Source: Anoxynatronum sibiricum
GTDB lineage: Bacteria; Bacillota; Clostridia; Peptostreptococcales; Tindalliaceae
Length of the DNA stretch: 11,925 bases
Direction: 5' to 3'
Assembly: GCF_039414295.1 (NCBI RefSeq)
Contig: NZ_JBCITM010000035.1
Span: forward strand, 1-11,925
The notes under the pieces are model-generated. The model ran no database searches and had not been told where the DNA came from. It saw only the letters and a program-made list of their open reading frames with translations. Below are positions 1 through 6,681 of the stretch, one piece after another. Position numbers and translations under genes: made by a program. The stretch's first letter is position 1, and each line of letters begins with the position of its first letter.

Positions 1-271
1 TGTAAAGAATCACCGCGCCCACCAACAGAAAATTGATGGGAACTGTAAAAGCCACCTGAGCACCCAGGGCCCATAATCCGTTTCCTGAACCAACCCTGGC
101 AGATCGCCCCATGATCCGCAGGGTCAGTTGGGTCAGCGGAAAAATCCCCATACATCCAAAAAACAAAAACAGCATACCATGCAGCGGACTGCTTAGCACA
201 CTGATGGCAGCAGAAATGATCCATAGGAGCCCTGAAACAAGCTGTCCGGGAAAACCTCGGGGCAGTCCCAT
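1..271 (-). CDS. DUF7010-like integral membrane protein, partial
   Basis: The reverse strand is open from the left edge to an ATG at 269-271 and beyond it to about 298. It encodes roughly 90 very hydrophobic residues in at least three membrane segments (around LVSGLLWIISAAISVL, MLFLFFGCMGIFPL and AQVAFTVPINFLLVGAVILY). The pattern (GLLW near the start, LFFGCMGIFPL, then a basic stretch with SGNGLWALG) resembles DUF7010 family membrane proteins as I recall them; their function is unknown. The C-terminus lies outside the window. The 5' end is doubtful: ATG 271 has no Shine-Dalgarno sequence, and family members usually begin some 12-15 residues earlier. The open frame instead runs into the DUF4143 remnant near 298. 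The gene may therefore have lost its natural start and be a pseudogene. Confidence 0.55.
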   Translation of the reverse strand, partial: MGLPRGFPGQLVSGLLWIISAAISVLSSPLHGMLFLFFGCMGIFPLTQLTLRIMGRSARVGSGNGLWALGAQVAFTVPINFLLVGAVILY

Positions 272-298
272 CACAAAACCTGGCAGTTGCCGACTTTT

Positions 299-490
299 AT
301 GAGTGCCCGGGCCAGAGAATATGAAGATGCCCTGCAATGGTTTTGTGACACTAACCTGATCAGATTTCATACTTTTGTGGTGACCGCGGGACTTCTGGGC
401 AGATTACCCCTCCTTGACCCCTCGGCTTTTCGCGAAGGAAACCGCCTCTTACATGCTCAATATCACTTTGTTTATGGCCGATCAAGCTGA
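299..490 (+). pseudogene. Remnant of a DUF4143-type AAA ATPase (C-terminal part, internally deleted)
   Basis: From ATG 299 the forward strand encodes SARAREYEDALQWFCDTNLI, followed directly by RFHTFVVTAGLLGRLPLLDP and REGNRLLHAQ. These match, from memory, two neighbouring motifs of the DUF4143 domain of P-loop ATPases: one like GARAKEYE-AIQWLCDAGLI and one like AFKLFLLDVGLLGAMS-LD with LLEGN. In intact proteins about 20 residues separate the two blocks; here they are fused, so an internal deletion is inferred. The whole N-terminal ATPase domain and the C-terminal nuclease-like end are missing, and the frame ends at TGA 490. DUF4143 ATPases are common in accessory regions. This 63-codon piece is a fossil and not expected to be functional. 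Confidence 0.6.
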
Positions 491-529
491 CAGGCTCATC
501 GGTATGGTGATTTAGAAAGTACCAGAAAA

Positions 530-694
530 TCATGACACACTGGACTCACGGAGCGACGCAACCTCATTACTACTAAACAGCAAAGCAAGCCAAACATATG
601 CAACAGGTGTGATTGAGCCAAAGCCAATATAGATTACCAGCCACCCATAAAATGCGGCTAATAATATTGACGGGGTGTAATAGGCTATTTTCAT
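530..694 (-). CDS. Small two-helix membrane protein, unknown function (54 aa)
   Basis: This 54-residue protein starts MKIAYYTP. It has two likely membrane segments, about residues 7-23 (ILLAAFYGWLVIYIGF) and 26-42 (ITPVAYVWLALLFSS), and a short polar tail. The frame also contains an ATG-less or upstream extension (MADDPVDRRLL), but the start at 694 is preferred. An AGGAGG sits 6 nt upstream, and the ATG overlaps the stop of the upstream membrane protein gene as ATGA, the usual arrangement for translational coupling. I do not recognise the family. It presumably acts in the membrane with the product of the upstream gene; this rests on the coupling alone. Its own stop is again an ATGA (530-533), followed by a short open frame starting MIFWYFLNHH that runs into the DUF4143 remnant. 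A third gene may have been lost there. Confidence 0.6.
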   Translation of the reverse strand: MKIAYYTPSILLAAFYGWLVIYIGFGSITPVAYVWLALLFSSNEVASLRESSVS

Positions 695-1509
695 GAGAAG
701 CCTCCTATCGACCGGATCATCAGCCATCCCCGGTACAATGCGACGCCCATTATGACTGCAAAGTACAGACTCAAGGTTCCCTGATCCAGGGCCGTACCAG
801 TGATTAAGACAGCAAACATCCCCAGGTAAAACAGGTAACTGATAAACATGTATTTACTTTCAATGATGTTTCCCAGGTCATCCCGGATCCCCTGGTCTTG
901 TTGAAGCATCTTCCCGTAAAAAGTCCCCAATGCGAGGCCGGCTAAAAGTAACACCCATCGGAATGAATCCATCTGCCATGCTTCTCCCGGCACCAGGATG
1001 GAATAGCTGTATAATCCCCAGGCACTGAGGACAATACCCACCAGCATAAATACTTTAAAAAGAACATCCTTTGCAGATCGTCTATACCCCATCACCATGG
1101 CCGCTGTAAAAATGAGTCCGTACACCCCGTTTCCCTGTCCAAGAATCATATGGATGGTCAATCCCATCAGCCCCAGCAAATCAAGCACCGTGGTTTTTTT
1201 ACCCGTGATTTTTGTGATCCCCCGAAGCAGCAGCACCGTCCAAAAGACGACGCCCAGGTTCACATCAACAATCCACATGGCCATGGAAAGATACATGAAC
1301 GCCGCAACAAAAGCGGACTTTTCATGCAAAGGGTCAATTTCCCGGGCAAGGGCCCAGGTCAGAAAAAAACCTGCGGAAAATACCAGAGACCCCCTCCAGT
1401 CATTGGCGAGTAATCCCCTTCCAAGTAAAAGGGTTATGGTCATGATCAGGATGATACGATTTGATTGATAGCCTGGATCAACTTTTCTTCCTAATGTAAA
1501 AGTTGGCAT
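691..1509 (-). CDS. Polytopic membrane protein, unknown function (272 aa)
   Basis: A hydrophobic protein of 272 residues with roughly eight to ten membrane segments, for example about 18-34, 39-55, 65-82, 107-125, 150-172, 183-200, 218-240 and 245-262. Short charged loops include REIDPLHEK and QQDQGIRDD. There is no signal peptide, and no catalytic motif or family signature that I recognise, so no function is assigned. The frame can be extended to a TTG at 1545, but GAGGGG lies 9 nt before ATG 1509 (MPTFTLGRK), so that start is chosen. The TGA stop overlaps the ATG of the 54-aa membrane protein gene (ATGA), so the two are probably one operon. No convincing promoter is visible upstream. That side is occupied by a coiled-coil tail, a tandem repeat and an IstB remnant, and the native promoter may have been displaced. 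Confidence 0.75.
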   Translation of the reverse strand: MPTFTLGRKVDPGYQSNRIILIMTITLLLGRGLLANDWRGSLVFSAGFFLTWALAREIDPLHEKSAFVAAFMYLSMAMWIVDVNLGVVFWTVLLLRGITKITGKKTTVLDLLGLMGLTIHMILGQGNGVYGLIFTAAMVMGYRRSAKDVLFKVFMLVGIVLSAWGLYSYSILVPGEAWQMDSFRWVLLLAGLALGTFYGKMLQQDQGIRDDLGNIIESKYMFISYLFYLGMFAVLITGTALDQGTLSLYFAVIMGVALYRGWLMIRSIGGFS

Positions 1510-1588
1510 TGGTAACGTCCCCTCAATATAGATTTCATTATGCAATGTCGGGGCGAGTGGATGGTGGAGGCTTGGCAGATCTGGTCTC

Positions 1589-1681
1589 CTACTTCTTCAG
1601 GGCTTCTATCTCTGCCTTCAGGCTTTCCACTTCCTTTTTCAGTGTGCCTGCCTGGGCCAGTGCAGCCAGCGCAAATGTTTC
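1589..1681 (-). pseudogene. C-terminal coiled-coil tail of an unidentified protein
   Basis: The reverse strand reads ETFALAALAQAGTLKK then EVESLKAEIEALKK and a TAG stop at 1589-1591. The heptad-like leucines and alternating Lys/Glu are typical of a genuine C-terminal coiled coil and unlike a shadow frame. Upstream the frame runs into the 27-bp tandem repeat (as MYAGDGGCG, MYAGDGGCE), and then into antisense IstB sequence, so no start or body of the gene remains. I cannot name the parent protein. It is read as the surviving tail of a gene whose front was replaced when the repeat and IstB material arrived. Confidence 0.35.
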
Positions 1682-1734
1682 ACAACCTCCGTCCCCGGCA
1701 TACATTCCACAACCTCCGTCCCCGGCATACATTC
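1681..1734. repeat. Tandem duplication of a 27-bp unit
   Basis: Two perfect copies of a 27-bp unit lie head to tail at 1681-1707 and 1708-1734. On the reverse strand the core reads CCGGGGACGGAGGTTGTG. It recalls the GGGGACGG-type short palindromic or REP-like sequences that accompany IS200-like (Y1, RAYT) transposases in many Bacillota, but that comparison is from memory. The unit length is nine codons, so the repeat does not break frames through it. It lies exactly at the left border of the recognisable IstB homology. Confidence 0.75.
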
Positions 1735-2172
1735 GGCATATACCGTTACATTCAGGAAGGACGGCATATCATCTTGGAAGGGGCTTCAGGCAACGGGAAA
1801 ACGTTCATTGCCTGTGCCCTGGGTGTGGCTGCCTGCCGAAACTTCTTAAAGGTCCGTTATATTCGTCTGCCGGAACTGCTCAATGAACTGGTGGTGGCCA
1901 GGGGAGAGGGTACTTTCAAGAAAGTCATCCGGACTTACCAAAAGGTGCAGTTACTGATCATTGATGAATGGCTTCTACGCACCCTGTCAACGGAGCAAGC
2001 CATGGACCTGTTCGAAATCATTGAAGCCAGGACAATGGGTGGCTCCACCATCTTTTGTACTCAATTTGATCCCCGGGGATGGTATCAGCGTATTGGCACA
2101 CCGGATGACAACACAGTGTCCAAAGCCATTCACGAGCGCACACCAAGGGTAGTGACTGCTGAATCTCAGTGA
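1735..2172 (+). pseudogene. istB: Truncated IS21-family helper ATPase IstB
   Basis: The forward frame encodes an IstB-type AAA+ ATPase core. Walker A is GASGNGKT (near 1785-1808), followed by ACALGVAAC, then VRYIRLPELLNEL, then Walker B LLIIDEW (near 1951-1971). After that come the C-terminal motifs GSTIFCTQFDPRGWYQRI and a degraded SKAIHER where intact proteins have an AI-DRIVH-type block. IstB loads the IstA transposase onto target DNA. Intact IstB is about 250 residues; here the first 80 or so are missing (homology starts at GIYRYIQEGRHIIL), and the end is replaced by an unrelated short tail stopping at TGA 2172. The open frame extends back to an ATG at 1540, but that part is antisense to other sequence and is not IstB. 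No istA is present in the window, and no IS21 ends are recognised. This is a dead relic. Confidence 0.85.
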
Positions 2173-2310
2173 CCGAGGAGTATGTTCCATACTTAACGCG
2201 GGTTGGCGGTAAAGCAGGCAACGGCGCCAAAAGGCGGGGCCTCGTTGCCAATGGTCATGGGGTAACACCACAAAGTCCAAACCACGTGGTCAATGAACAG
2301 TAACGGTTTC

Positions 2311-4710
2311 TTACGGTACAAGGACCTCAACGGTGCCCATCACAATCAGTTTTCGACCGTCTAAAAATGGCTCAACTCCAGCCGGAAGTGCGTACGTGCC
2401 AACCGCTGGGTAAATTCCTGTTACAGTTGGGTCATAACCTGGAATTTCCCAGGATATGTTCACTTCATACGTGTCTTGATTTATCAATGACAGGTGTACC
2501 TTATCTGCTAAGTTGCTTATGGCATCCGATTCACTTGTGCCGGAAGGAACAAAGGCTTCCGTTATTCCACCGACTACTGCCGAAATTAAATAAGGGTTTT
2601 TAACAGTCACCGCTTTTGTTATATTATAAGGCTCTCCGTCACTTTTCAGTACATCAACAGGTAATGTTACTCTCCCTGTGGCAACTTTTGACCCAGGCAA
2701 TGTTTCATTATAATCAGCAATTTCCCACATAACTGCACATTCGTGAGTTCCGTTTACACTATCCCTTATGGTGACTGTACTTGGTAAAACAGTGTCTAAA
2801 ACATCACCTAAGAGAGTGCCATAAGTGATATTCACAGCACCAAAATCGACCCAACCCACCACCGTTGGCTTTGATGTTGTTGCACTTAACGCAGCAGTTT
2901 CCACTGATGCTTCATAGTAGCTTGTCTCTTTATATCTGCCATAAATCTGGTATTCTGTGTTTGCCTCCAACCCTGTGAAATCACCTGTAGGCTGCCAATT
3001 ACGAATCAGGGTGCTGCCCTGCATTAGTTTGTACTCATACTCACTTATTGATGCTAAGTGTATGGATGTTTCCGTAACACTCAAACCAAACTGTGATAAT
3101 GGCCCCGGGGTTTGAAAGCTTGGTGTTTTGCCTATTGTCACAGGGGGTGTATCTATGTGCCCATAAGACAGTTCACCGCCGCTTGATATTCTTGCGTGTA
3201 TGCTTTTTCTTACATCATCTGATGTTAAAAGGTAATACGGATGTTGTGCATTTGGTATCAATACACCGTCTCTGTACCAACTGTAGTACAATGCATTTTC
3301 ATCTACGAACAGCGGCGGTAATGTTATCGTCAAATTAACCGTAAGTGTTTCTTCAATGTAAGGATCACCCGTTAACTTTGCAGTGCCTTGTAGACGTCTT
3401 ATGTCATTTCTGAAGAGTGCGGTAAAACCTACATGACGCGAAGGCATTGTGATAAATAATGGGTTTTGAGAGAAGTTTCCCATGCTTGAATCCCAACCCT
3501 GGAATAATTTACCAGGAACAGCAACTGCGGTCAATGTCACTCTTTCCCCCGCTTCATAACGTCCCGAACCCGTAACCGTACCGTAACTACTGTTTTGCGG
3601 GTACACATCCAACACATACGTTCTTGTTCGTTCAGTTGGTGCCGTATAATCCGCATCCCTGTCTCTATCCCTAAAGGTAGGCGATGGTGGCGGCGGTGAA
3701 AAAGTAGTATCCGTAGTTGGTCTACTCCCATCTAGCTGTCTGTATACCTCCGCCGGGTTCTCTGCCTGACTAAACTCATCCTGTCCCTGCTGCTCCTGCC
3801 CTTCTTCATCTGCAGCCCTCTGCTCTGCCTGTTGTCGAGCCCCCGGGATGGATTGTCGAATGCTCTCCGGGATGAGATCCGGCATTCCCTGGGCAATTTC
3901 CCGGACACGATCAATAAACACAATGTCCAGTCCATCCAGGCTTAAGGGGGCTGGCGGCACCAGGAACTCTTCCGGCGGGCTGTTCTCGGTGAACCTGGCC
4001 TGTTGCATTCCTTCAATGGTAAAATGAACTGATCTTCCCGGCGGCTCAGGTGCTCCTGGCGGCGGTGGCGGTGGTGCAGGCGGTCTGACAGGTCTCGCAG
4101 GTGGTGACGGTGGTGCTTCTGGTGCTGGTGGTGGTGGCGGCGGTGGTGGCTGCGGCGAAGATGGACTGTATAGGCTGGCAGTCACTCCCACTTCCCCGGT
4201 AATGACCCGAATATCCGTTTCGCCACCAATAAAACTGGTGAAAAACTCGGTGCCCCGGGCTCTCATCACTGCCCTTGGTGTGCTGATTTCAAAGCGGGCT
4301 GTGGGTGCCAGCTCTGTGTCAATGCGGCTGGCAACGCCGCCCGCCTGTAAGCGTAAGACACTTTGCAGGGTGTCACCCCGGCCCCGCAGCTCTGACAAAT
4401 AAACACGGGTGTTCTGTGTCAGGGTGATCCAGCGGCCATCATCGATTTCAATGCGGGCAGTGGCGCCCTGGCGGGTAATCAGCTGATCGCCTTCCATGAG
4501 TCGCATGCCGGCGTAGGCATCGAAAAACCTGGCACCGCCGGCACGAAACATCCTGACATCCCCTTCCACACTGATGAGCCTTGCCTGGTTGTCATGTTCT
4601 GCCCAGGTATAAGCAGTCCCTGCGGAAAACAGTAAACTGACACACAGGAGAACCGTTAAGATGCGTTTTACTATTTGCTTGTTACTGCGTTTGCTCTTCT
4701 GAATTATCAA
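2311..4710 (-). CDS. Secreted FecR-domain multidomain protein with polyproline linker, InlB-B-like repeat and Ig-like modules (799 aa)
   Basis: The chosen start is TTG 4710, because GGAGGTGA lies 5 nt before it. An in-frame ATG at 4725 has no ribosome binding site and overlaps that motif. Numbering from the TTG, residues 1-37 are a signal peptide (basic start, RILTVLLCVSLLFSAG, cleavage near TWA). Residues 45-180 are a FecR domain with its hallmark ISTPRAVMRARGTEF. Residues 182-225 are proline-rich with a run of eight prolines. Residues 290-322 are a Gln/Glu/Ala-rich charged segment. Residues 364-434 resemble InlB-B/Flg_new repeats (YEAGERVTLTAVA, FQGWDS, ITMPSRHVGFTALF). Residues 440-528 look Ig-like (YYSWYRDGVLI), and the C-terminus has two Big_4-like modules with VMWEIADYN and ISWEIPGYDP. 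There is no LPXTG or membrane anchor. Function is unknown; a cell-surface or extracellular binding role is inferred. It follows the NHL gene by 20 nt, so one operon is likely. Confidence 0.85.
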   Translation of the reverse strand: MIIQKSKRSNKQIVKRILTVLLCVSLLFSAGTAYTWAEHDNQARLISVEGDVRMFRAGGARFFDAYAGMRLMEGDQLITRQGATARIEIDDGRWITLTQNTRVYLSELRGRGDTLQSVLRLQAGGVASRIDTELAPTARFEISTPRAVMRARGTEFFTSFIGGETDIRVITGEVGVTASLYSPSSPQPPPPPPPPAPEAPPSPPARPVRPPAPPPPPPGAPEPPGRSVHFTIEGMQQARFTENSPPEEFLVPPAPLSLDGLDIVFIDRVREIAQGMPDLIPESIRQSIPGARQQAEQRAADEEGQEQQGQDEFSQAENPAEVYRQLDGSRPTTDTTFSPPPPSPTFRDRDRDADYTAPTERTRTYVLDVYPQNSSYGTVTGSGRYEAGERVTLTAVAVPGKLFQGWDSSMGNFSQNPLFITMPSRHVGFTALFRNDIRRLQGTAKLTGDPYIEETLTVNLTITLPPLFVDENALYYSWYRDGVLIPNAQHPYYLLTSDDVRKSIHARISSGGELSYGHIDTPPVTIGKTPSFQTPGPLSQFGLSVTETSIHLASISEYEYKLMQGSTLIRNWQPTGDFTGLEANTEYQIYGRYKETSYYEASVETAALSATTSKPTVVGWVDFGAVNITYGTLLGDVLDTVLPSTVTIRDSVNGTHECAVMWEIADYNETLPGSKVATGRVTLPVDVLKSDGEPYNITKAVTVKNPYLISAVVGGITEAFVPSGTSESDAISNLADKVHLSLINQDTYEVNISWEIPGYDPTVTGIYPAVGTYALPAGVEPFLDGRKLIVMGTVEVLVP

Positions 4711-4730
4711 TTTGGTCACCTCCATGGTTG

Positions 4731-6176
4731 TCAGTGGATAATGGATTGAATGACAACAGCCCGACGATCTTCCCACCATTCAATGGACAGGCCCAGTTTA
4801 TCAGCCAGGGTGCGCAGGGTCACCATGGAACGCCCTTCCAAGAGGGAAAGATCCCCCTCTTCTTCAGACAGGGTCACCCTTCGGTCCCCCATCTTCACAG
4901 TCACTGTTCGATGATCTCCTTCCCAGGCCACGTCAGCCCCCAGTTCCTCTGCAATAAACCGAAGGGGTACCCTCACCCGGTGATCTTCCGGCATGAAGGG
5001 TTTCACATCAGGGAAAATGACCTCTGAGCCATCCACATACACGGGTATTGCTTCTGCTGAAGGGCTGATGCCAACCAGTGGTCTCAGGTATTCACTGAAG
5101 GCAGGTATGGCAACAATCCGGTTGTTCCAATAATCTGCTACGAAATAGTAGCCCGAGGCAAAGGTCAGGCCGCTGGGCCCGTCAAAGGCGGTGATAAAGC
5201 CTTCATCCCAATCTTTTCCACTTGCACCGGTTCCTGCCAGTGTGTAGACACGGCCTTGGGGAGAAATTCCCCGCACACTGTGGTTCCGGGAGTCGGCCAC
5301 AAAGAGAAAGCCGCCGGGTCCCAGGGCAATGCCCTGGGGAAAGTTGAACCGGGCGTCTTCAGCCCGTCCATTGGCATAAGCACCCATCCAGTAGCCAGTG
5401 TCGGCATCCTTTTGGCCGGGCCGCCCCGCCAGCACGCTGACATTACCCGCTGCATCCACCACCTTGATTTGCTGGCTGCCGCTGTCGGCAACGTAGAGCT
5501 GATTCTGCTCATCAATGGCCAAGCCTCTGGGTTCAAAGAGTATCCCCGGGTTCCCTGGCTCTCCGGCATAGGTGGTGACATTCCCTTCCTGGTCAATTTT
5601 CCGGATCACATGGTTTAAGGTGTCACTGACAAGGAGGTTTCCCCGGGAGTCGATGACAATGTCCGTTGGCTGGTGGAACGCTGCCTTCATGCCCTCATCG
5701 TCTTTGTGGCCGCTTTGTCCGTTGCCCGCCACTGTGTACACCTTGTCTCCGCGGATGAGGCGTATGGCATTATTTCCCGCGTCCGCCACAAATATAACGC
5801 CATTGGGAGCAACTGCCATGCCCCGGGGGCGGTTGAACATGGCTTCCTTTGCGTCTCCATCCACATGACCTCCCACAGGAAAATCATACCTGTCCACCTG
5901 GCTGGATGTGCCGGCCAAAGTGGTGACTTCAAAGGTTTCCAGGCTCATTTGCCGGATTCTGTGGTTGAGCATGTCTGAAATCAAAAGACTGTTTGTATGG
6001 GGATTGTAGGTGATGCCGGAAGGGGAGCGGAAAGCGGCTTCATAATAAAGGCCATCGGAAAAATCGAAACCCTCGTCGCCAATGACAAAAGGTGCAACGG
6101 CGTGGGCGGTCCCCTGGACCAGCCCCCCGCACAACAGCAGGGCAACCATCAGTAACGATACTGTTTTTCTGTTCAT
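4731..6176 (-). CDS. Secreted NHL-repeat beta-propeller protein with C-terminal stalk (copper amine oxidase N-like) domain (481 aa)
   Basis: Residues 1-26 form a signal peptide (MNRKTVSLLMVALLLCGG, cleavage near AHA). Residues 49-358 contain six NHL blades, each with a recurring pattern such as LLISDMLNHRIRQM, IFVADAGNNAIRLI, LLVSDTLNHVIRKI, LYVADSGSQQIKVV, LFVADSRNHSVRGI and YFVADYWNNRIVAI. They are separated by V-TLAG / TVAGNG connectors. Six blades suggest a closed propeller. Residues 378-478 match the Cu_amine_oxidN1 'stalk' domain common in exported clostridial proteins (VRVPLRFIAEELGADVAWEG, then VTLRTLADKLGLSIEW). That domain does not imply copper or oxidase activity. The start is ATG 6176, with GGGGGAG 5 nt upstream. 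A good promoter lies 60-80 nt upstream. It is the first gene of an operon with the FecR-domain gene. The role is probably extracellular ligand or glycan binding; no catalytic site is seen. Confidence 0.9.
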   Translation of the reverse strand: MNRKTVSLLMVALLLCGGLVQGTAHAVAPFVIGDEGFDFSDGLYYEAAFRSPSGITYNPHTNSLLISDMLNHRIRQMSLETFEVTTLAGTSSQVDRYDFPVGGHVDGDAKEAMFNRPRGMAVAPNGVIFVADAGNNAIRLIRGDKVYTVAGNGQSGHKDDEGMKAAFHQPTDIVIDSRGNLLVSDTLNHVIRKIDQEGNVTTYAGEPGNPGILFEPRGLAIDEQNQLYVADSGSQQIKVVDAAGNVSVLAGRPGQKDADTGYWMGAYANGRAEDARFNFPQGIALGPGGFLFVADSRNHSVRGISPQGRVYTLAGTGASGKDWDEGFITAFDGPSGLTFASGYYFVADYWNNRIVAIPAFSEYLRPLVGISPSAEAIPVYVDGSEVIFPDVKPFMPEDHRVRVPLRFIAEELGADVAWEGDHRTVTVKMGDRRVTLSEEEGDLSLLEGRSMVTLRTLADKLGLSIEWWEDRRAVVIQSIIH

Positions 6177-6200
6177 ATTACTCCCCCTCAGTGGTCTGTT

Positions 6201-6218
6201 GAAAGTTTCTCAACTTTC
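6201..6218 (-). promoter_or_regulatory. 5'-leader hairpin of the NHL-FecR operon
   Basis: A perfect 7-bp inverted repeat (GAAAGTT / AACTTTC) is separated by 4 nt. With a transcription start a few bases after the -10 box, it would sit about 8 nt into the transcript and 24 nt before the ribosome binding site. It could be a 5'-end stabilising hairpin in the RNA or a dyad operator in the DNA; the sequence alone does not decide. Confidence 0.5.
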
Positions 6219-6232
6219 TGATTCCTTTTCTG

Positions 6233-6260
6233 ATTATATAACAACATCCATTCAGGTCAA
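6233..6260 (-). promoter_or_regulatory. Sigma-A-type promoter of the NHL-FecR operon
   Basis: On the reverse strand TTGACC (6255-6260) is followed after 16 bp by a perfect TATAAT (6233-6238). Both boxes are close to the housekeeping consensus. The inferred start of transcription is near 6226, giving a leader of about 50 nt to ATG 6176. It is the best promoter in the window and points into the NHL-FecR operon. Confidence 0.8.
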
Positions 6261-6406
6261 TGCGCTAATTGCGAATTGCCGAACGGATTTTTCGCTTTAT
6301 CTTACCCCGTGGTGCGGGCTCACACCATGATTTCTGTGCTGCTTCTCAGGAATATTGAGCATCACGTCAAATTTTTGAATAATAGAACCAGAGAGTGTGA
6401 ACATTC

Positions 6407-6565
6407 ATGAGCATAAAAGTTACTGTGGTCGTTCAAAAATAAGAAAATTGGTATGTGGCCAAATGCATTGAAAACAGTGTCGCCTCACAGGGAAAAACCA
6501 TTGAGGAAGCAGATAAAATTGCCGAAGCTGCCTCTACTAACTATGTCGACATCACCATGGAATAA
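6407..6565 (+). pseudogene. HicB-type antitoxin remnant with an in-frame stop
   Basis: The forward frame from ATG 6407 reads MSIKVTVVVQK, a TAA at 6440-6442, then ENWYVAKCIENSVASQGKT and IEEADKIAEAASTNYV, ending at TAA 6563-6565. With the stop read through (for example as GAA), this matches the start of HicB/UPF0150 antitoxins: a beta strand of V/I residues, a WYVA-C segment, then SQGKTIEEA before the helix. HicB neutralises the mRNA interferase HicA. The end of the fold (usually EAL-NLKEAIELY) is degraded, no HicA is visible next to it, and the start has only a weak ribosome binding site. It is opposite in strand to all intact neighbours. Confidence 0.6.
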
Positions 6566-6681
6566 GATGTGTCGCTTTTTTACACCCGCCAATCCTCCCG
6601 ATGAAACACAACCAGCATTAACCTGCACGGGAACTGCCCACATACACATCTGCACCAGAGGCCACCGGGGTGTCATCCAGG

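Noticed and set aside
1097..1468. 123-aa forward open frame
   Set aside because: It lies fully antisense to the 272-aa membrane protein; its composition (runs of Ser, Pro, Arg) is that of a shadow frame and it has no start signal.
1540..1734. N-terminal extension of the IstB open frame (65 codons)
   Set aside because: It is antisense to the coiled-coil tail and runs through the 27-bp repeat; IstB similarity begins only after 1735, so the extension is a chance open frame.
2217..2249. Bulged hairpin (GGCAACG / CGTTGCC with an inner CGCC-TTTT-GGCG) after the FecR gene, considered as a terminator
   Set aside because: The stem is asymmetric and no T-run follows it on the reverse strand, so it does not fit an intrinsic terminator.
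6568..6605. Forward frame reading VSLFYTRQSSR, like the start of a serine recombinase
   Set aside because: Only 11 codons before a stop, with no continuation of the recombinase fold in any frame; too short to support.
6485..6676. 63-aa reverse open frame between the HicB remnant and the 70-aa gene
   Set aside because: It is antisense to the HicB remnant, has no ribosome binding site and shows no protein-like pattern.
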